Shown here one piece after another: positions 57,805 to 64,000 of a DNA stretch of 64,000 bases. The stretch is from the NCBI GenBank assembly GCA_900320185.1, contig ONRD01000005.1, forward strand, positions 33,545-97,544. Direction: 5' to 3'. Source of the DNA: an uncultured Bacteroidales bacterium (GTDB taxonomy: Bacteria > Bacteroidota > Bacteroidia > Bacteroidales > UBA932). The position numbers were made by a program, and so were the translations under genes. A model generated the notes under the pieces. It was not told the DNA's origin. It made no database searches and saw only the letters and a list, made by a program, of their open reading frames with translations. Numbering within the stretch: position 1 is the first letter of the stretch; each line of letters begins with the position of its first letter.

Positions 57805-60066
57805 TCAGCAGACTTGCTGGGTCCTTTGGATTATCATGTCCTGCCACTCCTTGCAAAGGGTGGTGAAACGTGCCGACCAGCCGGAGACCCTGACAGGAAG
57901 GTTCGGATACTTCTCCGGGTGGCGCTGGGCATCAAGCAGGGTGGCGGTGTCGACAACGTCGACATGCATGTAGAAGCCGCCTTTCTCCCTGAAAGCCTTC
58001 ATCAAGCCGACAAGGGCCTTTATTCCGTTTTCTCCCTTCACCGAGGAAGGAAGGACCTTCAGTTCCAGGGTGGCGCCGCTGCAGGCCCTGGAGAAATCCA
58101 TCTTGCAATATGAATTCAGCGCCGAAGTCGGTCCCTTGCGGTCGCTTCCGGGCGTCGGAGAGCAGTTCGTAGCGAGGATGTCACCGACACGGCTGCCCTC
58201 GGCAGTGGCGCAGCGCATCATCCTCCAGTCTATCTCGCGCCCGAAAGTGGATATTCCGCACGGACGCTTCACTCCAGCCCTTTCCTTGACCTGGGCGACG
58301 ATTCCGGTGTAGTCGTCAAACACGCGGCACATCATCGCATCCGCCTCGGCATCGTCGTTCCCATAGAAGGAGAAACGGTTGCGGATCAGCTGGCGGAGCC
58401 CTTCGTTGCCGTCCCAGTTGCTACGGAGTATTCCGAGGAATTCGTCCAGGGACACATATCCGTCCTCATAGACGAGTTTCTTCAGGACGAGAAGACTGTT
58501 GGCAGTGTCCGAAACCCCACCGAAATGGATTCCCAGCATATTGTATTCCGGACCGCCGCCGTTGTAGCAGCGTCCTTTCTCAAGGCAGCCGCGCACGAAG
58601 ATGGAAGCCAGGGTGCAAGGAGAGTCAACGGCTTTCCAGCATCCGTCGATCATAGCCTGCACCTCATCGACATTGGCCTGGAGGTCCTGCCTGAAGGCTG
58701 AGTAGAGGGACTCGAAGTCAGGATAATCCACCTTGCGGCCATCCTTCAGGCCGAGAGTCTTGTCCAGGACCTGCACCATGTCGCAGGGGCAGTAGGTGAA
58801 TGCCGTCTTCCCGGGGATGATAGCTTCCCAGCATCCGTCGTTGGTGAACTCCCTCGCCTCTTCCAGGGGATAGCCGAACTTCACGAGCCCGTCGATGACC
58901 GTGTTCTCCGAATAGACGGACACTATGCCTCCGCCGAAGCGCTGGACCTCTGCTACCCTGCGGAAAAGCTTCTCCGGAGTCTTGTCGCCGAGCCTCACTC
59001 CGACCGGATAATCGCTTATGTGAAGCTCCTCCACTATGTCGAGGACCAGATATGTCACCTCGTTGGTCACTTCCCTGCCGTCCTTGTCAATCCCACCTAT
59101 GATGACGTTCTGGTAGAACTGGGCGTCTCCCGTCGGATTGTGATGCCCGATCCATTCCGTACCCTTGATCCAGAAATGGGCGAGGATCTCCCTGGCCTCG
59201 TCAAGGTCCAGCACTCCTTTCTTCAAGTCTTCCTTCAGATAGGGCCAGAGCATCCTGTCAATCCTTCCGATTCCTGCCCAGTTGCCCATCAGCCTGTTGA
59301 AGGCATACATCGACCAAAGCGACTGGACTGCTTCCCTGAAGGAACGCGGCGGGAAGTCCGGGACTCTCTCCAGGGTGTCCATTATCGTCTGGTAGAATGC
59401 CTTTCCCTCGGCAGGTGCCTCATCCCTCATTTGCCTGAGGAGGGCGATGTTCCGCTCCTGCCATACATCTGCGGCGTCAAGGGTCAGGAGGGCGGCCTCG
59501 TTGAGGTCCCTTCCCATCTCGTCCAGCGTGCCTCCATCCAACCTGGCGCGGATCTCCTTCCTCAGTCCGTCGTAGCCAAGGCCGAGGATTCTCTCGAAAT
59601 CAAAGGTAGTGTGGTTGACTCCGATAGTTCCGAGGAAAGGGACAGCCGCGGCGGTAGCCTCCACCAGAGTGGCGGACCCGACTATCAGTTCGCCGGGCAG
59701 GATGCGCAACGGAGCATTCCGGGCGACGCTCATCGCAACAGCCGCGTACCGGTGCTGCGGCGAAAGCGCCGGATCGAGAGCAAACTCCCAGTCTGCGCTC
59801 TTCATGGTGCTCCCGGTTTCACCTGAAAGGCCCTTCCAGGCAAGTTCATGAGTGATTTTACTGAGTCTTGAGGGCAGTTGGGGCTGCCAGGGTGAATGCC
59901 AGCTTTCAAACAGTTCTTTCCTGTCGGGGCCAGAAGGTCCCTTGTCATTGACTGCATTCAGGCTCAATGGATTGAACCCCATGAAGATTCCTCCCAGGCC
60001 GAGGGAAGAGACCCTGAGGAAATCGGCACGCGACATCTTGGATGATGAGTCATTCGATGCTTTCAT
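57805..60066 (-). CDS. Glycyl radical enzyme of the pyruvate formate-lyase family, with an N-terminal signal-like sequence
   Basis: A 753-residue glycyl radical enzyme. The active-site Cys412 with Glu414 is in NDGCWEAIIPG (family form GCVE), and the radical Gly at about 729 is in RVSGWSARF near the C-terminus, so the catalytic set is intact. The Val of GCVE is Trp here. Residues 11-38 (SRADFLRVSSLGLGGIFMG) look like a Tat signal (SRRxFLK then a hydrophobic stretch), but the second Arg is Ala. Known GREs are cytoplasmic. It follows an endonuclease/phosphatase-like lipoprotein and a GH78 rhamnosidase on the same strand (gaps 60 and 49 bases), and its activase is convergent. Possible substrates are sugar-derived diols or uronates; the sequence does not decide. 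Confidence 0.85.
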   Translation of the reverse strand: MKASNDSSSKMSRADFLRVSSLGLGGIFMGFNPLSLNAVNDKGPSGPDRKELFESWHSPWQPQLPSRLSKITHELAWKGLSGETGSTMKSADWEFALDPALSPQHRYAAVAMSVARNAPLRILPGELIVGSATLVEATAAAVPFLGTIGVNHTTFDFERILGLGYDGLRKEIRARLDGGTLDEMGRDLNEAALLTLDAADVWQERNIALLRQMRDEAPAEGKAFYQTIMDTLERVPDFPPRSFREAVQSLWSMYAFNRLMGNWAGIGRIDRMLWPYLKEDLKKGVLDLDEAREILAHFWIKGTEWIGHHNPTGDAQFYQNVIIGGIDKDGREVTNEVTYLVLDIVEELHISDYPVGVRLGDKTPEKLFRRVAEVQRFGGGIVSVYSENTVIDGLVKFGYPLEEAREFTNDGCWEAIIPGKTAFTYCPCDMVQVLDKTLGLKDGRKVDYPDFESLYSAFRQDLQANVDEVQAMIDGCWKAVDSPCTLASIFVRGCLEKGRCYNGGGPEYNMLGIHFGGVSDTANSLLVLKKLVYEDGYVSLDEFLGILRSNWDGNEGLRQLIRNRFSFYGNDDAEADAMMCRVFDDYTGIVAQVKERAGVKRPCGISTFGREIDWRMMRCATAEGSRVGDILATNCSPTPGSDRKGPTSALNSYCKMDFSRACSGATLELKVLPSSVKGENGIKALVGLMKAFREKGGFYMHVDVVDTATLLDAQRHPEKYPNLPVRVSGWSARFTTLCKEWQDMIIQRTQQVC

Positions 60067-60126
60067 GTTGTGTCGGAGGATTGGTTTCGAAAAAAAGGCG
60101 GTCGATGGTTCCGGGCGGCGCTGCCG

Positions 60127-61113
60127 TCATTCGGACACTTCGAAGTCGGCGTAAACAGGGAAATGGTCGGAAACTACTGAAGTTCCTCCGGAAACCGGCT
60201 CGCTGACTACATCATAGGCAACAGCCACGGCGTTGCGGAAGAATATGTGGTCGATCCAGGTCCAGGTAGCCTTGTTCGTCCTGAAACCTGTGTAGGTTGG
60301 GGAATCGTCGCTGGTCTTCGCATCGGTGCGGGCATGCTTCATCCATCCCCTCAGGGGCGACAGGTCGCCGTGGGTGTAGTCGCGGTTGAGGTCGCCGCAG
60401 AAGAAGACAGTGGCGTCTTCGCCACATTCCCGCTTCATGCGATCCACACTCATGATGCCGCACTGCTTCCTCCCGGAATCACCATGAGGGAAGAAATGAG
60501 TATCCCAGACATAGAAGACGATACCGGTTTCCTTCTCCTTGACCTTGAGCCAGAGGGACAGTTTCGGAGTCCCGCCGTCCTCGAACTCGGCACCGGCATA
60601 GGAACTCACGTCCGGCGTCGCGCTGAACCAGTACTTCCCCCAGGAAAGCAGTTCGAACCGGGACTTGCGCAAAGCTATCACGTTGCGCTGTCCGCCGTTC
60701 TTGAATATGGCATCGTTGTCTATCCTGTCGACGTCCTCGTAGCCGGCCTTCTTCACCCCGTCCTTCGCATACTGATAGTAGTTGAACTCGGGGAAGTTCT
60801 TCTTCAGGAAATCAAGCTGGGTACGGCGGCACTCCTGAAGGCAGAAGATGTCGGGGGCCGTCTCCTTGAACATGGCCTTGCATGGTTCCGCCCTGTACTC
60901 TTCCCACTGGTGCCCTTCTGCTTCGTCCTTTGACTGAAGTATGTTGAAAGACATCAGACGGAAAGTGAAGGACTGCTTCCCGGCTTCCGGTTCGGTCCCA
61001 GGCACCACCGGTGCAGGATCTTCGTTGGCAGGACCATCAACGGCGGCAGGCTTGCATCCGGAGTGCAAGAACATCAATGCTGCCATGAAAAGAGAGATTG
61101 CTGGACACTTCAT
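60127..61113 (-). CDS. Endonuclease/exonuclease/phosphatase-family lipoprotein
   Basis: A 328-residue lipoprotein (MKCPAISLFMAALMFLHSGC, Cys 20) with a Pro-rich linker and an EEP fold from about 48: FRLMSFNILQS, IFCLQECRRTQLDFL (metal Glu), DTHFFPHGDSG, FFCGDLNRDYTHGD (Asp/Asn pair) and VVSDHFPVYADFEV (catalytic Asp-His). Secreted members hydrolyse phosphodiesters in nucleic acids, lipids or other molecules; no nucleic-acid feature is obvious here. It lies between GH78 and the glycyl radical enzyme on one strand. Confidence 0.88.
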   Translation of the reverse strand: MKCPAISLFMAALMFLHSGCKPAAVDGPANEDPAPVVPGTEPEAGKQSFTFRLMSFNILQSKDEAEGHQWEEYRAEPCKAMFKETAPDIFCLQECRRTQLDFLKKNFPEFNYYQYAKDGVKKAGYEDVDRIDNDAIFKNGGQRNVIALRKSRFELLSWGKYWFSATPDVSSYAGAEFEDGGTPKLSLWLKVKEKETGIVFYVWDTHFFPHGDSGRKQCGIMSVDRMKRECGEDATVFFCGDLNRDYTHGDLSPLRGWMKHARTDAKTSDDSPTYTGFRTNKATWTWIDHIFFRNAVAVAYDVVSEPVSGGTSVVSDHFPVYADFEVSE

Positions 61114-61162
61114 ATGGCTGTAAATATCGTTATCGTCGAAAAACGGGAAACATTGGAGGACT

Positions 61163-63823
61163 CTATTTCAACCGGCTCCTGAAAACATAGCGGCCGGAGC
61201 CGAGGGTCAATGCGGTATAGCCGTTTTCGGCCACCGCCTTGACACGTTTGCCGTTGCAGGCCACGCTGGAGCCATCAGCCGAAGGGACATACACCATCGC
61301 CTGGGTGTTGGCCGGTATGTCAACTGTCCACTCCAGACGGTTCCCTTTCCGTTTCCAGGATGATGAGATCAGTCCCTTGACGGTCTCGATGCTGCCTTCT
61401 GCCCACTCCAGGGTGGCGGGGATGCTTGGCTTGAGAGTGAACTTCTCGAAACCGGGATGGTCGAAATCAGGGCTGATGCCAAGCAGGTGGCGGTAGAACC
61501 ATGCATCGACGGTAGCCATCATCGGATGGTTATGGGAATTCATCGCACCGCCGGTCAGGTACTCCCAGCGCTCCCACACCGTCGTGGCTCCTTTCGAGAG
61601 CATGTAGCCCCAGCTTGGATATGTCGTCTGGGTGACGATGCCCCATGCTTCGTCGACGTGTCCTCCATCCGCAAGGACATCGAGGAGGTACTTTGTACAG
61701 AGGTTGCCTGTGGTAAGGTGATAGCCACGTTCCCTGACATCAGCTGCCAGGTTTTCCATGGCACGGGCGGCCATTGCCTCGTCCGGCATGCCGAGATACA
61801 GCGCAAAGGCATTGGAAGCCTGGTTGTTGGAGGCATAACCACCTGTCCCGTCGTTCCAGTACTCCCGGTTGAAGGCCTGGCGGGTAAGGTCAGCCTTGCC
61901 TTCATATTCCTTCGCCACATCCTCCCTGCCCAGCATACGGGCCATCCTGGAGACAAGACGCTGGCAGAGGAAAAGATACCCCGTGGATATCATCAGGCCG
62001 GGCGTGTCACGGGAAACCCCGGAACCGTTCGGATCAAGGAGGAAGTCACGTGGAGGACACCAGTCGCCGTAATAGCTGTACTGGACTATCCCATCCTTGG
62101 TGCGGGAGGCCAGATAATCGGTCCAGGCCTTCATGCCGTCGAACTGGTCGGCGATTGCCTGACGGTTCCCATAGAATTCGCACGCACGCACAGGAAGCAA
62201 CAGGTAGCTGGCGCAGACGGGGTCGGCCGGGCGCATGCCGAAACGGAACGGAGCGACACAGGTAATCGTCCCGGCAGCGTCCTGGGTGTCGGTGATGTCT
62301 TGGGCGAATTTGGGGAAGAAACGGGCCATGTTGAAATTGTAGGCGGCAATTTCATGGCTGACAGTCAAGTCGTTGAGCCAACCCATGCGCTCGTCGCGCT
62401 GAGGGCAGTCAGTCGGCACGCTGTGAAGGTTGCTGGCCTCGGTGTTGAAGGCCATGCGATGGATCCTGTTCACGAGGTCATCTGAACATGAGAAGTTTCC
62501 TACGACCGGAACGTCGGTTCGGACCACCTTTACCGTGAAATCACCTTCGGATGGCCTGTAAGGAAGACCTTCTACTTGGAAATACCTGAACCCATGGTAT
62601 GTAAAAGAAGGCTCCCATGCCTCCTCGCCGGTCCCGGCGCAAGTGTAACTGTCCATGGACTTGGCGTTCCGCAGGTTCTCCTGGTTGACGGAGCCGTCCT
62701 CATGCAGTGTCTCGGCAAAGAACAGTCTCACCGTCCTTCCTGATTCCGCCCGGACTTTGAGCGCAACCCAGCCAGCCAGGTTCCGGCCTGCATCGAACAC
62801 ATAGACCCCGGGCTTGGGCTCGCCAAGCAAAACCGGTTCGATCTCTTCCACTATCCTGATCGGCTCCACACGGGCGGAATGCAACTCACCGACAGGGTCG
62901 TCCGTATTGTGTGCCCATGCCCAGCGCTCGTCCATCAGGCCGGGAGGGGTAGCAAACTTCCAGATGTCGTCACTGTCCTCGCGGGCATCGTATGCCTCGC
63001 CATCGAATATGGTCGAGTACAGGGTCGGGCCTGCAATAACGTGGCGGAAGGCATCCGTGTTGAGGACATCGAAGGTCCCGTCCGTGTAGAACACTTCCAC
63101 CTGGACCTTGAGTCTGGGGGTTCCCAGCCATCCGGGGGCCACAGGTATGACTATTCCATTGCCTCCCTGGGCCAGGTACGGACCCAGATCGTAGGTTTCA
63201 TAATAAACCCTCTTGCTGTAGGTGCTTTGGGCGGGGTCGAGTACATGGTCGCCGACACGCTTGCGGTTGACATAAAGGGTATGGTAGCCGATCCCGGCAA
63301 CATATGCGCGGGCCCTTGCCACCGGCTTGGCGAGATGAAGCGATCCCTTGAAATAGAGCACCCTGCCGGCGATGCCCGGAACATATCCGATCCATCCCCC
63401 GTGCCAGTCTTCAGGATGGAGCAGCCCCATTTCGAACGAAGAAGGTTCCGACCACTGGGATTCGAGGCTGCCGGTCCACACTTTCACTTTCCAGAAATAA
63501 CGCACACGGCTCTGGAAAGGCAGCCCCTCCGTCGAAATACAGGTAGACTGCGATGACTCGACCACGCCGCTGTCCCAGACATCTCCCCTGTCCTCGGACA
63601 GGATATCTTCAGAAGTGGCTACAAGGACGCGGTACGCTGTCTGCATGATGTCGACGCCGGTGCCCGCAAGCCGCCAGCTCAGCTGAGGAGCGTAATCTAT
63701 ACCGATTGGATCTGTCTGGAATTCAGATTCGAGATGGGAAACTGAAATCGAAGATGCCGGCTTGGCTGCAGCTGGGAAAGCCAGGATAGCAAGGGCAAGG
63801 AATAAGAAAACCATTTGTTTCAT
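61163..63823 (-). CDS. GH78 alpha-L-rhamnosidase
   Basis: An 886-residue secreted enzyme that releases terminal L-rhamnose. ATG 63823 gives the signal MKQMVFLFLALAILAFPAAA; ATG 63850 is also possible, and the open frame extends to 63892. After an N-terminal Ig-like domain (LESEFQTDPIGIDYAPQLSW) and beta domains (GKVW-type WVKVWTG, GYHTLYVNRKRVG), the (alpha/alpha)6 barrel starts near 460. The catalytic region has TDCPQRDERMGWLNDL with the acid Glu/Asp set, and a later WERWEYLTGGAMNSHNHPM holds the base. It is first in a probable operon with the EEP lipoprotein and the glycyl radical enzyme. It lies next to a 5S rRNA. Confidence 0.93.
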   Translation of the reverse strand: MKQMVFLFLALAILAFPAAAKPASSISVSHLESEFQTDPIGIDYAPQLSWRLAGTGVDIMQTAYRVLVATSEDILSEDRGDVWDSGVVESSQSTCISTEGLPFQSRVRYFWKVKVWTGSLESQWSEPSSFEMGLLHPEDWHGGWIGYVPGIAGRVLYFKGSLHLAKPVARARAYVAGIGYHTLYVNRKRVGDHVLDPAQSTYSKRVYYETYDLGPYLAQGGNGIVIPVAPGWLGTPRLKVQVEVFYTDGTFDVLNTDAFRHVIAGPTLYSTIFDGEAYDAREDSDDIWKFATPPGLMDERWAWAHNTDDPVGELHSARVEPIRIVEEIEPVLLGEPKPGVYVFDAGRNLAGWVALKVRAESGRTVRLFFAETLHEDGSVNQENLRNAKSMDSYTCAGTGEEAWEPSFTYHGFRYFQVEGLPYRPSEGDFTVKVVRTDVPVVGNFSCSDDLVNRIHRMAFNTEASNLHSVPTDCPQRDERMGWLNDLTVSHEIAAYNFNMARFFPKFAQDITDTQDAAGTITCVAPFRFGMRPADPVCASYLLLPVRACEFYGNRQAIADQFDGMKAWTDYLASRTKDGIVQYSYYGDWCPPRDFLLDPNGSGVSRDTPGLMISTGYLFLCQRLVSRMARMLGREDVAKEYEGKADLTRQAFNREYWNDGTGGYASNNQASNAFALYLGMPDEAMAARAMENLAADVRERGYHLTTGNLCTKYLLDVLADGGHVDEAWGIVTQTTYPSWGYMLSKGATTVWERWEYLTGGAMNSHNHPMMATVDAWFYRHLLGISPDFDHPGFEKFTLKPSIPATLEWAEGSIETVKGLISSSWKRKGNRLEWTVDIPANTQAMVYVPSADGSSVACNGKRVKAVAENGYTALTLGSGRYVFRSRLK

Positions 63824-63895
63824 GAAAACAAATATAACAAATATTTTCATACTCTGAAGAAAGGGCTCACAATCGCATGCCCGTGCCGGCATAAA

Positions 63896-63935
63896 AAGAA
63901 AGAGTCCGTCGCAGACCTGTGTCTGTGACGGACTC
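63896..63935 (-). terminator. Terminator of the rRNA operon
   Basis: A 15-bp stem (63921-63935 with 63902-63916, one mismatch) is followed on the minus strand by TTTCTTTTT, directly downstream of the 5S rRNA. Confidence 0.8.
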
Positions 63936-63941
63936 CCTAAG

Positions 63942-64000
63942 AACGGCGGCGACCTACTCTCCCAACTGGTGGGTCAGTACCATCGGCGCGGATGAGCTTA
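63942..64000 (-). rRNA. rrf: 5S ribosomal RNA, 3' part
   Basis: The minus strand reads CGCGCCGATGGTACTGACCC, then GGGAGAGTAGGTCGCCGCCG, the conserved 3' half of bacterial 5S rRNA. The 5' half lies beyond the right edge, so the rest of an rRNA operon should follow there. The exact 3' end is estimated. Confidence 0.9.

Overview
The window looks like a GC-rich member of the Bacteroidales. The evidence is two SusC/SusD pairs, many lipoproteins with a short signal and Cys, promoters of the TAnnTTTG type, and a carbohydrate-heavy gene content. Family names come from recognising sequence motifs by eye; no search was run.

Layout. (1) 1-8618, minus strand: a small polysaccharide-utilisation-like operon with a calcineurin-type phosphoesterase lipoprotein, SusC, SusD and a BACON-domain lipoprotein that runs off the left edge. 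A GlpT-type organophosphate antiporter is divergent from it (8735-10117). (2) 10255-25259, plus strand: a pectin operon with GH28 polygalacturonase, CE8 pectin methylesterase, GH105 unsaturated galacturonyl hydrolase, PL1 pectate lyase, SusC, SusD and a 1417-residue surface lipoprotein with repeated beta-helix modules. (3) 25260-27975: an AT-rich scar holding pieces of Rhs-type polymorphic toxin genes, three small ORFs that each overlap the end of a toxin tail (candidate immunity genes), a copied fragment of the pectin lipoprotein gene fused to an Rhs core, and a broken IS256-like transposase end. (4) 27976-30997: glucuronate isomerase (uxaC) divergent from an ExuT-like hexuronate transporter. 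(5) 31116-36983: grpE-dnaJ, a C69 peptidase, a serine hydrolase and a GH43 enzyme. (6) 36972-51482, minus strand: a long run of mostly housekeeping genes (pyrF, M20 peptidase, clpX, clpP, tig, a 7TM-HD phosphohydrolase, gyrB), then an outer-membrane barrel protein and a large TPR protein. (7) 51569-57797: ftsE, nth, gpmA, an unknown membrane protein, an aminotransferase and a glycyl-radical-enzyme activase. (8) 57805-63823, minus strand: a GH78 rhamnosidase, an endonuclease/exonuclease/phosphatase-family lipoprotein and a glycyl radical enzyme with an odd N-terminal signal-like sequence. (9) The right edge holds the 3' part of a 5S rRNA and its terminator.

How the genes fit together. The pectin operon would cut homogalacturonan outside the cell, import the oligomers and release uronates. 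The uxaC/exuT-like pair would take up and isomerise the hexuronates. A 16-bp palindrome, ATACAAACGTTTGTAT, sits at the pectin operon promoter, and a near copy sits between uxaC and the transporter. This suggests one LacI-like repressor, not encoded here, controls both. GH43 and GH78 add arabinose and rhamnose release.

The least explained parts are the Rhs toxin/immunity scar and the glycyl radical enzyme placed beside a rhamnosidase with its activase on the opposite strand.
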